Of a stretch of DNA of 64,000 nucleotides, positions 47,561 through 56,234 are shown piece after piece. How positions within the stretch are numbered: the stretch's first letter is position 1; each line of letters begins with the position of its first letter. Made by a program: the position numbers and the translations under genes. The notes beneath the pieces were generated by a model. That model saw nothing but the letters and a program-made list of their open reading frames with translations, did not search any database and was not told the origin of the DNA. This DNA is from an uncultured Verrucomicrobiota bacterium. Its GTDB lineage: Bacteria > Verrucomicrobiota > Verrucomicrobiia > Limisphaerales > UBA9464. The stretch is taken from positions 1 to 64,000 of the forward strand of contig CAIJLV010000183.1 of assembly GCA_903821635.1 (NCBI GenBank), written 5' to 3'.

Positions 47561-49870
47561 TCGGCCGTCCCCTCGGCGGCGGGCCGCCGTTGGCCGTGGC
47601 TGGCCTCGGGACTGAGCCTGCTCTTGGGTTTGAACCTGGGGTGGCCTCGAAGCCAAGCTGCGGATACCCAAGCGCCCGCGCCCGGAGCCGGTGGCTTGCG
47701 GCCCCCCGCCAGCACCCGCCGCATGGTGGAACGGTTGGCCCAGATTCGGGAATCCGCCGACCCCAGCACCCTGTCCAACATGAATGAACGCTACGCCGCG
47801 CAACTGCGGCGGCAGCGGGACGGACAGACCCAACCCAAGCCGCGGGTCATGCTCGGTTATCAACTCGCGATCCAGTTGCTCAAGGCAGGTCACACCGAAG
47901 ACGCGCTGGCGGAATTTCAGGCGATGGAAGCCGCGTTGCCCGCCGCCGGCCTCGCCTTGGATGCGCAACGGCGCATCGAACTGCGGATCCTTCGGGCCAC
48001 GGCCTACCTCCGGCTGGGCGAGCAGGAAAACTGCCTCGCCAACCACCACGCCGAGTCGTGTCTCTTTCCCCTCCGGCCGGCGGCCTATCACGCGCTCCCC
48101 CGCGGCTCCCGGGGCGCCCTCAAGCTGCTCGGTGAACAACTCCAAGAATTCCCCGGCGATCCCGGCGCCCGTTGGCTGCTGAACCTCGCCCACATGACCT
48201 TGGGCGAATACCCGGACAAGGTGCCCATCGCCTGGCGTATCCCGCCCCAAGTGTTGGCCTCGGAATACGAACTACCGCGGTTCCCGAACGTTGCCGGCGC
48301 GCTGGGGGTGGATGTGGACGACCTCGCGGGCGGTTGCATCCTCGACGACTTCGACCAAGACGGATTCATCGACCTCGTGGCGTCGGCCTGGGGCTTGGAC
48401 GGTCAACTGCGTTACTTCCGCAATGACGGTGGGGGCACCTTCACCGAACGCACGACTGAAGCCGGCTTACTTGGTCTGATGGACAGCCTAAACATCCAGC
48501 AGACCGACTACAACAACGATGGCCGACCTGACATCTGGGTGCTGCGCGGCGCCTGGCAGCGGCGGGCGGGGCGCATTCCCAATTCGCTCCTCCGGAACAA
48601 CGGCGACGGCACTTTCACCGACGTGACCGAGGAGACTGGACTGCTGAGTTTGCATGCGACGCAGACTTCGGCGTGGGCGGATTTCGATGGCGACGGCTGG
48701 CTCGACCTGTTCATCGGCAACGAGTCCACCGAGCCAGCCGACCCCGACCGTTGCGAACTGTTCCGCAACAATCGGGATGGCACCTTCACCGAATGCGCGG
48801 CGGCGAGCGGCCTCGCCGTGGCCCGCTACGTGAAGGGGGTAGCCTGCGGCGATTACGACAACGACGGCCGGCCCGACCTTTACCTCTCCTGTTTGGACGG
48901 TCCGAACCTGCTGTTTCACAATGACGTTTCCCCGGCCAGTCCCGGCGGGTGGAAGTTTACCGAAGTCGGGCGCCAAGCTGGCGTGACCGAACCGCTCCAC
49001 AGCTTCACCACCTGGTTCTTTGATTATGACAACGACGGTTGGGAAGACCTGTTTGTCGCCGGTTATTCGATCCGCAATGTGGGCGATGTCGCGGCGGATT
49101 ACCTCGGCCTGCCGCACACCGGCGAGCTGCCCCGACTCTACCGCAACAACCGCGATGGCACGTTCTCCAATGTGACGGTCGCGGCCCACCTCAACCGGCT
49201 ATGCTTGGCGATGGGCGCCAACTTCGGTGATCTCGACAACGACGGGTGGCTTGATTTCTACCTCGGGACCGGCGACCCGGAGTTACCCACCTTGGTGCCG
49301 AACCGGATGTTCCGGAACGCAGGCGGAAAACTGTTTCAGGAAGTGACGACAGCCACCGGCACCGGCCAACTCCAAAAGGGGCACGGAGTCGGCTTTGCCG
49401 ATCTTGATCACGACGGCGATCAAGACCTCTACGCGGTGATCGGCGGTGCCTTCTCCGGGGACAACTACCGCAACTGCCTGTTCTTGAATCCCGGCCCGCC
49501 CCACCACTGGCTGAAGCTGATACTGGAGGGAGTCCGTTCCAATCGCGCGGCCCTCGGCGCCCGCCTCAAAGTCACGGTGCAAACCCCGACTGGCCCCCGG
49601 GATATCCACCGCACCGTGAGCAGCGGCGGCAGCTTCGGTTCCAACCCGCTGCGCCAGGAAATTGGGCTGGGGAACGCCACGGCCGTCACCCAGGTGGAAG
49701 TCTTCTGGCCCGCCTCGGGACAGCGGCAGGTGCTGAGCGGACTCGCCCTCGACCACGCCTATCAAGTGCGCGAAGGCAGTGCCCAAGCGGTTGCCTGGGC
49801 GCTCCAGACGTTCCAGTTCGACCCGGCCGCCAAGCGGGTTCATCAGCGCTCCAAGCCCGCTCGGCCTTGA
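47522..49870 (+). CDS. CRTAC1 family protein (FG-GAP/VCBS repeats, UnbV domain)
   Basis: 782 residues. After a permease-like first stretch (MPWAQHNDRLGN), a hydrophobic signal-like segment (WLASGLSLLLGLNLGW) and a helical part follow. Then come FG-GAP/VCBS calcium-type repeats: DYNNDGRPDIWVLRG, DFDGDGWLDLFIGNE, DYDNDGRPDLYLSC, DYDNDGWEDLFVAG, DLDNDGWLDFYLGTG, DLDHDGDQDLYAVIGG. The end is an ASPIC/UnbV domain (RAALGARLKVTVQTPTG, SSGGSFGSNPLRQEIGLG, VEVFWPASG). Secreted or periplasmic; function unknown but such proteins are frequent in PVC genomes. The start ATG 47522 is supported by the leader shared with the following permease; without it the signal peptide would begin near residue 22. Confidence 0.88.
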   Translation: MPWAQHNDRLGNLSAVPSAAGRRWPWLASGLSLLLGLNLGWPRSQAADTQAPAPGAGGLRPPASTRRMVERLAQIRESADPSTLSNMNERYAAQLRRQRDGQTQPKPRVMLGYQLAIQLLKAGHTEDALAEFQAMEAALPAAGLALDAQRRIELRILRATAYLRLGEQENCLANHHAESCLFPLRPAAYHALPRGSRGALKLLGEQLQEFPGDPGARWLLNLAHMTLGEYPDKVPIAWRIPPQVLASEYELPRFPNVAGALGVDVDDLAGGCILDDFDQDGFIDLVASAWGLDGQLRYFRNDGGGTFTERTTEAGLLGLMDSLNIQQTDYNNDGRPDIWVLRGAWQRRAGRIPNSLLRNNGDGTFTDVTEETGLLSLHATQTSAWADFDGDGWLDLFIGNESTEPADPDRCELFRNNRDGTFTECAAASGLAVARYVKGVACGDYDNDGRPDLYLSCLDGPNLLFHNDVSPASPGGWKFTEVGRQAGVTEPLHSFTTWFFDYDNDGWEDLFVAGYSIRNVGDVAADYLGLPHTGELPRLYRNNRDGTFSNVTVAAHLNRLCLAMGANFGDLDNDGWLDFYLGTGDPELPTLVPNRMFRNAGGKLFQEVTTATGTGQLQKGHGVGFADLDHDGDQDLYAVIGGAFSGDNYRNCLFLNPGPPHHWLKLILEGVRSNRAALGARLKVTVQTPTGPRDIHRTVSSGGSFGSNPLRQEIGLGNATAVTQVEVFWPASGQRQVLSGLALDHAYQVREGSAQAVAWALQTFQFDPAAKRVHQRSKPARP

Positions 49871-49909
49871 CTGACTAAGACCACTCCCGCCTGCGGGCGC
49901 CGGGCGCTG

Positions 49910-49999
49910 GCTTCCCGACTTCCCGTGGCCAGTGCGGCCTGCTTAGCTGGGGCCCTGACCATGCCGTGGGCGCAAAATTACGATCCGTTGGGGAATCCG
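49910..49999 (+). repeat. Leader repeat copy B (upstream and start of permease gene)
   Basis: Partner of 47471-47560; same 51-nt distance from block start to ATG. In this copy the encoded start (MPWAQNYDPLGN) matches the usual N-terminus of LctP permeases, so this looks like the original and copy A the derived one. Confidence 0.8.
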
Positions 50000-51565
50000 T
50001 TGGCTTCAACTTGGGTCGCGGCGTTGCCGGTCGTCGTTTTACTCGGACTGCTGGCGTGGGGCCGCCTGCGGGCTTGGGTTGCGGCCTTGCTTGCTCTCGG
50101 GGCCGCCTTGGGCGTGGCCTTGTTGGCCTACCGGATGCCGCCGGCCGCCGCCCTTGGGGCCACCGCTTACGGCGCGGCTTACGGCCTGTTGCCGATCGGT
50201 TGGATCGTGCTGAACGTGATGTTTCTCCACGCCCTCACCGTCAAGTCTGGCCGCTTCGAGGCGCTGAAGGAGCAGTTGGTTGCGCTCGCCCCTGACCCGC
50301 GCGTGCAGGTGATCCTCATCGCCTTTTGTTTTGGCGCCTTCATCGAGGGGGCGGCGGGTTTTGGGGCGCCGGTCGCGATCACGGCGGCGTTGCTTTTGCA
50401 GTTGGGTTTCTCCCCGTTACACGCCAGCGGCCTGTCGTTGATCGCCAACACCGCCCCGGTTGCCTTTGGCAGCATTGGCATCCCGATCACCACGCTGGCG
50501 CAAGTCACGGATCTCGACGTGCTGAAACTATCCGCCATGGCGGGCCGGCAACTGCCCGTTTTTTCGGCGCTCATTCCGTTGTGGATCGTGGGGGCGATGG
50601 CCGGATGGAAGGGGCTCCGGGCGGTCTGGCCCGTGGCACTGGCGGCTGGCGTTGCCTTCGCGGTCGTGCAGTTTGCCGTGAGTAATTATCACGGCCCTTG
50701 GCTGGTCGATTCGGTGGCGGCCCTCGCCAGCTTGGGCGCGGTGATGCTGGTGCTGAAATTCCGCCGCGGGGCCGATCAATCGCCGCCCCGCCCCCGGGGC
50801 GCGGGTTCCCAGTGGGCTCCTTGGCTCCCTTGGTTGGTGCTGACGGTGTTTATCTTTGCGTGGGGCACGCAGCCGGTAAAACAGGCGTTGGATCGGCTCG
50901 CCGCCCCGACGTTTGCCGTGCCGGGTTTGCACGAAAAAATCATGCGCACCCCGCCCGTCGTCCTGACGCCGAAGGCGGAGCCGGTTGAGTTCAAACTCAA
51001 CCTCCTTTCAGCCACCGGCACCGCGATCCTACTCGCCGGCCTCACCAGTGGCCTGTTGATGGGTCTGTCGCTGCGCCAACTCGCCGGCACTTGGTGGGAA
51101 ACGCTACTAAAGGTCCGGGCGTCGTTGCTCACCATTGCTGCGATGCTGGCGCTGGGAAACCTCACGAAACATTCTGGCGCTGACGCCACCTTGGGCTTGG
51201 CCTTGGCCAAAACGGGCGTCTTTTACCCGTTTTGTGGCACTTTGCTGGGTTGGCTTGGCGTGGCGCTCACCGGGTCCGATACCGCGTCCAACGTCTTGTT
51301 TGGTTCCCTGCAACGGATCACCGCGGAACAGCTCGGACTGAGTCCGTATCTGATGTGCGCTGCCAATTCGACCGGCGGGGTGATGGGCAAGATGATCGAC
51401 GCGCAGAGCCTTGTGGTGGCCAGTGTCGCGACGAATCGGCCCGGCAACGAGAGCCAGATCCTGCGCTTCGTTTTCGGGCATTCGCTCGTGCTCGCCGCGC
51501 TGATCGGCCTGTGGGTCGCGGCCCAGGCGTATTGGGAGCCGCTCCAGCGCACCGTGGTCCGGTGA
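49961..51565 (+). CDS. L-lactate/glycolate permease, LctP family
   Basis: 534-residue inner-membrane proton symporter for lactate or glycolate. ATG at 49961 starts at the family pattern W-x-Q-x-Y-D-P-L-G-N; a longer frame from 49925 lacks it. About 12 to 14 hydrophobic segments follow. Conserved family segments: IAFCFGAFIEGAAGFGAPVAI, LSLIANTAPVAFGSIGIPI, and near the end GWLGVALTGSDTASNVLFG with AANSTGGVMGKMIDAQSLVV, in part. All key blocks appear intact. The stop is 4 bp from the era stop on the other strand. The specific substrate is not decidable from sequence. Confidence 0.93.
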   Translation: MPWAQNYDPLGNPLASTWVAALPVVVLLGLLAWGRLRAWVAALLALGAALGVALLAYRMPPAAALGATAYGAAYGLLPIGWIVLNVMFLHALTVKSGRFEALKEQLVALAPDPRVQVILIAFCFGAFIEGAAGFGAPVAITAALLLQLGFSPLHASGLSLIANTAPVAFGSIGIPITTLAQVTDLDVLKLSAMAGRQLPVFSALIPLWIVGAMAGWKGLRAVWPVALAAGVAFAVVQFAVSNYHGPWLVDSVAALASLGAVMLVLKFRRGADQSPPRPRGAGSQWAPWLPWLVLTVFIFAWGTQPVKQALDRLAAPTFAVPGLHEKIMRTPPVVLTPKAEPVEFKLNLLSATGTAILLAGLTSGLLMGLSLRQLAGTWWETLLKVRASLLTIAAMLALGNLTKHSGADATLGLALAKTGVFYPFCGTLLGWLGVALTGSDTASNVLFGSLQRITAEQLGLSPYLMCAANSTGGVMGKMIDAQSLVVASVATNRPGNESQILRFVFGHSLVLAALIGLWVAAQAYWEPLQRTVVR

Positions 51566-51569
51566 GGGG

Positions 51570-52457
51570 TTAGCCCGCGAGTTCTTGGTCGACGAGCACC
51601 TCTAGGTCGAGATGCACCGGGACGCCGAATTCGTCCTTCATGCGGCGCCGGGCGAACTGCCGGATCTGTTTGATGCGTTGGGCCCCTTGGCCGATGAGCA
51701 TCGCCTTGTAGCGGTCGCTCGCGGCGAGGATCGTGGCGTTGACCTCCAATTCCGGATTCCCGAGCTTGTCCTTGGTCTCGGTGATCAGGTCGAGCACCAC
51801 CTGGGTCCGGTAGGGAATCTCGTCGCCCATTTGCAGGTAGATTTGCTCCCGGATCAGCTCGGTGATTTGGAACTGGCGGGTCGTGTTCGTCACGTCGGAC
51901 TCGGGATAGAGCGGCGGCCCAAATGGCATCCGTTGCAGGATCGCCTGGATGAACGGTTCCAGTTCCAGTTTCGCGAGTCCGGAGACTTCGAACACGGCGT
52001 CGTAGCTGGACGCGGTCGCCAACCAAGTGCTCCGCTCGGGCCGGTCGGGCAGGTCGCATTTGCTGAGCACCAGCAGGCGCGGCAACTGCACCTTGGCCAA
52101 CACTTCTTTGACCATTTCATCCTCCTCACCGATTTCGCGCGTCGGGTCTACCACGTGGATGACTACGTCGATGCCATCAAGCGCCCGGCGCGCCCGTTGA
52201 TGGAGTTGGTCCACCAGCCGGCTCTTGTGCGTCTTGAAAAATCCCGGCGTGTCCACGAACACGATCTGGCCCTCCGGTCGGTGCAACACCCCTTGGACCG
52301 GGTCGCGCGTGGTCTGCGGTTTCGGGGTGACGATCGACACCTTCCGCCCGACCAGCGCGTTCAGCAGCGTGGACTTCCCGACGTTCGTGCGGCCAATAAA
52401 CGCCACGAGACCGGCACGAAAGTCGGGGCGCGAAGGTTGGATCAAAGCGTCAGCCAT
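51570..52457 (-). CDS. era: GTPase Era
   Basis: Ribosome-assembly GTPase that binds the 3' end of 16S rRNA. 295 residues from the ATG at 52455-52457; a longer open frame upstream has no similarity. G1 is GRTNVGKS, G2/G3 region TTRDPVQGV and VDTPGFFK, and G4 is SKCD instead of the standard NKxD (Ser for Asn). A C-terminal KH domain holds the GxxG-like LIGQGAQRIKQI and ends GVPVHLDLEVLVDQE. Family identity is secure. The Ser in G4 may lower nucleotide specificity but is tolerated in some GTPases. It converges on the permease with only 4 bp between stops. Confidence 0.95.
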   Translation of the reverse strand: MADALIQPSRPDFRAGLVAFIGRTNVGKSTLLNALVGRKVSIVTPKPQTTRDPVQGVLHRPEGQIVFVDTPGFFKTHKSRLVDQLHQRARRALDGIDVVIHVVDPTREIGEEDEMVKEVLAKVQLPRLLVLSKCDLPDRPERSTWLATASSYDAVFEVSGLAKLELEPFIQAILQRMPFGPPLYPESDVTNTTRQFQITELIREQIYLQMGDEIPYRTQVVLDLITETKDKLGNPELEVNATILAASDRYKAMLIGQGAQRIKQIRQFARRRMKDEFGVPVHLDLEVLVDQELAG

Positions 52458-52592
52458 GTCGGCCAACAGTAGAAGGTGCCGGGATAATGACCAACGGCCA
52501 AATTCCCCTGACTGCTGTCTGCCCTCCCCGTTCCCGGTTGTTTCCCGTCCCGTTTGTAACCATTCTTCGCCGCAACCACTCATCACCTGCGC

Positions 52593-53891
52593 ATGAAATT
52601 CCGCCCTGCCTTCGCTCCCCTCGTGCTGGTCGGCGCGACCCTGACCGCCGCCCTCCTCTGCTCGGGCTGCGAATCGAAGCCGACGAAAAATTCCGCGAAA
52701 TCCACCGCCGGCGATTGGCCGCAGTGGCGCGGCCCGGATCGGTCGGACCGCTCCCCCGACCACGGTCTCTTGGCCCAGTGGCCCGTCGGTGGCCCCAAAC
52801 TTCACTGGCTATTCAAAAACGCCGGGTTGGGCTACGCCGGCTACTCCGTGGTGGGCGACCGGTTGTTTACCCTCGGGCTGCGGAATGATCAGGAATTCCT
52901 CCTCGCCCTCGATACCCGAACGGGCACCGAAGTGTGGAGCGCACCGGCCGGGGCGAAATATCCCAACGGTTGGGGTGACGGCCCGCGCATGACGCCCACG
53001 GTCCACGACGGACTCGTCTATGCCATCGGCGGCCAAGGCCTGCTCGTCTGTGTTCAGGCCAAGGACGGCAAACCCGTCTGGCAAAAGTCGCTCGTGCAAG
53101 ATCTCGGCGGCAAACTCCCGGGTTGGGGTTACACCGAATCCCCGCTCATCGTCGGCGACCGCGTCATCGTCACGCCCGGTGGCGCCCAAGGCACCCTCGC
53201 GGCGCTGGATCGGCGGACCGGCGCGGTCCTTTGGCGCAGTGCCGAGCTGAAGGACGAAGCGCATTATTCGTCCGCTATTCACATCACCCACGGCAGCCAG
53301 TCGCAGATCGTTCAGCTCGTGGAAAAGCGCTTCTTCGGCACCGATCCCGCCACCGGCAAAGTGCTGTGGCAGGTAGATTTTCCCGGCCGAGTGGCCGTAA
53401 TTCCCACGCCGATTTACGACCAAGGCATCGTCTACGTGACCGCTGGCTACGGCGTCGGCTGCAAGGCGGTTAAACTCTCCGCCGACGGTAAAACGACCGA
53501 AACCCTCTACGAAAACAACAAGGTGATGAAAAACCACCACGGCGGTGTCGTGCTGGTGGAGGGCTATCTCTACGGCCATTCCGACGGCTACGGTTGGGTC
53601 TGCCAAGAGCTCGCCACCGGCAAGGAGGTCTGGGTCCACAAGGGCTTTGGCAAAGGCGCCACCCACTTCGCCGATGGTCTGCTTTACTGCGTCGATGAAA
53701 AGAGCGGCGACGTCGCGTTGGTCAAAGCCACGCCCCAAGGCTGGAATGAGCAAGGCCGCTTCAAACTCGATCCGTTGTCCGCTCAACGAAACAAGCAGGG
53801 CGGTATCTGGCCCCACCCAGTGGTTGTGGGCGGCAAGCTCTACCTCCGCGATCAGGAAAATCTGTTCTGCTTCGACGTGCAGGGAAAGTGA
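52593..53891 (+). CDS. PQQ-like beta-propeller lipoprotein
   Basis: 432 residues. Lipoprotein signal with lipobox LCSGC (KFRPAFAPLVLVGATLTAALLCSGC), then DWPQWRGPDRSDRSPDHGLLAQWP, the W-P-Q-W-R-G-P opening of the PQQ-like 'outer membrane protein assembly BamB-like' propellers of PVC bacteria. Blades follow: VVGDRLFTLGLRNDQEFLLALDTRTG, VYAIGGQGLLVCVQAKDGKPVWQ, VYVTAGYGVGCKAVKLS, KLYLRDQENLFCFDV. No calcium or PQQ-binding residues can be assigned, so it is more likely structural or a substrate-binding protein than a dehydrogenase. It starts divergently to era. A second member is at 60.1 kb. Confidence 0.85.
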   Translation: MKFRPAFAPLVLVGATLTAALLCSGCESKPTKNSAKSTAGDWPQWRGPDRSDRSPDHGLLAQWPVGGPKLHWLFKNAGLGYAGYSVVGDRLFTLGLRNDQEFLLALDTRTGTEVWSAPAGAKYPNGWGDGPRMTPTVHDGLVYAIGGQGLLVCVQAKDGKPVWQKSLVQDLGGKLPGWGYTESPLIVGDRVIVTPGGAQGTLAALDRRTGAVLWRSAELKDEAHYSSAIHITHGSQSQIVQLVEKRFFGTDPATGKVLWQVDFPGRVAVIPTPIYDQGIVYVTAGYGVGCKAVKLSADGKTTETLYENNKVMKNHHGGVVLVEGYLYGHSDGYGWVCQELATGKEVWVHKGFGKGATHFADGLLYCVDEKSGDVALVKATPQGWNEQGRFKLDPLSAQRNKQGGIWPHPVVVGGKLYLRDQENLFCFDVQGK

Positions 53892-53985
53892 ACGAACCGC
53901 GGACTCCACCCCAAGCAGGGGCTTGGCGCAGAAAACAATCCGGACGGGGTTTGACAGCCCGGGTTTCGCTTCGTTCCTTGGCTGG

Positions 53986-54678
53986 GTGAGCGTCTGTTTC
54001 CGTCCGAAATCCGCCGGGCTCCTCGCCGGGGCGTTGGCCTGGTTGTCATTGAGCGAACTCGGTGGGGCGGCCGACCTAACGGCCCCACCCCGGAAGTCCT
54101 TGGTCGTGCTGGGTGACTCGCTCGCAGCGGGCTTCGGCGTGGAACCGCGGGAGGCTTACCCCGCCCTGCTCCAGAGACGAGTTGAGGCGGCCGGCCTGCC
54201 TTTCACCGTCGTCAATGCCAGCGTGAGTGGCGATACCACGGCGGGCGGCCTGCGGCGAATGGACTGGGTGTTGCGCCAACCGGTAGACGTGCTGCTGCTC
54301 GAACTCGGCGGCAACGACGGCCTGCGCGGTCTCGCGCCGGAAGCCTCCCGGTCAAATCTCGTGGCGATCATCGGCAAGGCGCGCGCGAAGAATCCCGCCA
54401 CCCGGATCGTGCTCGCCGGCATGGTGATGCCCGACAACTTGGGCGCGGTTTACACCCAGAAGTTCCAGGCAATTTTTCCCGAAGTGGCCCGGGAACAAAA
54501 GGTGGCGCTGATTCCGTTCCTGCTCGCCGGGGTCGGCGGCGTGCCGGAGTTGAACCAACCGGACCAGATTCACCCGACGGCGCGCGGACATGAACTGGTG
54601 GCGAGTAACGTGTGGATAACTTTGGAGCCCGCGCTGCGGGCGGCGGCGGAAGGCAGTCAACTGAACGGAGTGAAGTAG
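53986..54678 (+). CDS. Arylesterase-type SGNH hydrolase (TesA-like)
   Basis: 230 residues. GTG at 53986 is the likely start because it directly precedes a signal peptide (LLAGALAWLSLSELGGAA); the frame is open far upstream, antisense-like inside the PQQ gene, without similarity. SGNH blocks are complete: I, VVLGDSLAAGFGV (Ser nucleophile); II, Gly in NASVSGDTTAGGL; III, LGGNDGLRG (Asn); V, DQIHPTARGHELVA (Asp and His). Family members hydrolyse aryl esters or act as lysophospholipase/thioesterase in the periplasm. It follows the PQQ gene by about 95 bp in the same direction. Confidence 0.9.
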   Translation: MSVCFRPKSAGLLAGALAWLSLSELGGAADLTAPPRKSLVVLGDSLAAGFGVEPREAYPALLQRRVEAAGLPFTVVNASVSGDTTAGGLRRMDWVLRQPVDVLLLELGGNDGLRGLAPEASRSNLVAIIGKARAKNPATRIVLAGMVMPDNLGAVYTQKFQAIFPEVAREQKVALIPFLLAGVGGVPELNQPDQIHPTARGHELVASNVWITLEPALRAAAEGSQLNGVK

Positions 54679-54843
54679 CCGCGTGCCGGCGATCGCCCCC
54701 TTTTTCGCCTCGGATCCACTGCGGTTCCCGCGGCCTCAGTTGGTAGGGTTACCTCCAGAGTGTGGCGCTCGCGGAGGGCTGACGGATGTCTTCGGCCACC
54801 TTCCATTGCTTGCCACGATGCTCTTCCCCCGCAGACTCCCGGC

Positions 54844-55800
54844 GTGTCCAAACCTGTGCTCGTGACCGGCGGTGCCGGCTTCATCGGTTCGCACCTCGTC
54901 GAGCGCCTGCTCGCCGCGGGCGAATCCGTGGTGGTGCTGGATGATCTCTCGACCGGGCGCCGGGCTAACTTGGCGGCGGTGGTGGAGCATCCCCGCCTGC
55001 GCCTGATCGAGGGCCGGGTGTCGGCCTGTGCGGCGCTCCCAGCCTTGGTGGGAGACTGCGGCTTTGTGTTTCACCTCGCCGCTGCGGTGGGGGTCGAGTT
55101 GGTCGTAAACTCACCGATCCGCACGATCGAGACGAACTTGCGGGAGGCTGAGGCCATCCTGGGGGCGGCGAGTGCGGGCGGGGTGCCGCTCCTCTTCACG
55201 AGCACCTCGGAAGTTTACGGCAAGAGTTCCAAGGCCGTATTCCGGGAGGATGATGATCTGCTCATCGGCCCGCCAACGCTGGGCCGGTGGAGTTACGCCT
55301 GCTCGAAGCTGATGGATGAGTTTCTGGCCCTCGCCCACATGCGCGAGCGGAATTTGCCGGTCACCATTGTCCGCCTGTTCAACGTGTCGGGGCCGCGGCA
55401 AACTGGGCAATGGGGCATGGTGCTCCCGCGCTTTGTGGAGGCCGCGAAGGCTGGCCAACCGTTGCGCGTGCACGGCGACGGCGAACAGACGCGGTGTTTT
55501 TGCCACGTGGCCGATGCGGTCGAGGCGTTGGTGCGGCTGCGGGCCTGCGCGGCCGCCCGGGGCGAGGTGGTGAACGTGGGCAACGACGTGCCGCTCACGA
55601 TTGGCGAGTTGGCCCGCCGGGTGATTGCCGAACTCGGTTCTTCGTCGGTCATGGAGACGATTCCCTACGCGCAGGCTTACGCGCCGGGCTTTCAGGACAT
55701 GCGCCATCGGCGGCCAGATTTGGCGAAGCTAGAGCAATTGACCGGTTTCCGTCCGCGGCGGGAACTGGCGGCGATCATCCGGGATTTGGCGGCGGCTTGA
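54844..55800 (+). CDS. NAD-dependent epimerase/dehydratase (nucleotide-sugar SDR)
   Basis: 318 residues, extended SDR. GTG at 54844 starts just before the NAD-binding GGAGFIGSH; earlier codons have no similarity. Further motifs: LDDLSTGRRANL, active-site Ser/Thr in FTSTSEVYG, Tyr-x-x-x-Lys in YACSK, RLFNVSGPRQTGQWGMVLPRF and TRCFCHVADAVEAL. The features fit UDP-glucose epimerase/dehydratase or UDP-glucuronate decarboxylase-like enzymes; the substrate is not certain. It would supply nucleotide sugars for surface polysaccharide. A rhodanese gene follows at 41 bp, same direction. Confidence 0.88.
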   Translation: MSKPVLVTGGAGFIGSHLVERLLAAGESVVVLDDLSTGRRANLAAVVEHPRLRLIEGRVSACAALPALVGDCGFVFHLAAAVGVELVVNSPIRTIETNLREAEAILGAASAGGVPLLFTSTSEVYGKSSKAVFREDDDLLIGPPTLGRWSYACSKLMDEFLALAHMRERNLPVTIVRLFNVSGPRQTGQWGMVLPRFVEAAKAGQPLRVHGDGEQTRCFCHVADAVEALVRLRACAAARGEVVNVGNDVPLTIGELARRVIAELGSSSVMETIPYAQAYAPGFQDMRHRRPDLAKLEQLTGFRPRRELAAIIRDLAAA

Positions 55801-55841
55801 TTCGCCGTTGAACTCGGCGCCCCGGTTCGTAGCGTTGAGCC

Positions 55842-56210
55842 ATGCAGCATTCGCCCGGTTTCCTCAGCCTCGTCACCGACGCCAAGTCCCGCGTCCGAGA
55901 ACTCAACCTCGCCGCCGCTCGGGCCCGTTTGGTGGCAAATCCCGAGGCCGTCCTCCTCGACGTGCGGGAGGAGAGCGAATGGGCGGCGGGGCACGCGGTC
56001 GAGGCGCAGCACTTGGGTAAAGGCATCTTTGAGCGCGACCTCGAAACTAAATTTCCGGCGAAGGACCGAGAGTTGATCCTCTATTGTGGCGGCGGGTTCC
56101 GCAGCGCGCTCACGGCCGACGCCGCGCAGAAAATGGGCTATGCCTGCGTTTGGTCGCTCGATGGCGGTTACAAGGCGATGGTGGCGGCCGGTTGGCCGAT
56201 GACTCGCTGA
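55842..56210 (+). CDS. Rhodanese-like domain protein
   Basis: 122 residues, a single rhodanese domain: AVLLDVREESEWAAGHAVEA, then ELILYCGGGFRSALTADAAQKMGY with catalytic Cys in LYCGGGFRS, and WSLDGGYKAMVAAGWPM. The Cys loop fits the six-residue form used by sulfurtransferases (Cys-Gly-Gly-Gly-Phe-Arg-Ser). It transfers sulfane sulfur to an acceptor; partner unknown. It is cytoplasmic, no signal peptide. It converges on accC with a 24-bp gap. Confidence 0.92.
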   Translation: MQHSPGFLSLVTDAKSRVRELNLAAARARLVANPEAVLLDVREESEWAAGHAVEAQHLGKGIFERDLETKFPAKDRELILYCGGGFRSALTADAAQKMGYACVWSLDGGYKAMVAAGWPMTR

Positions 56211-56234
56211 GCCCGCCCTAGCTTGCCGCCGGGT

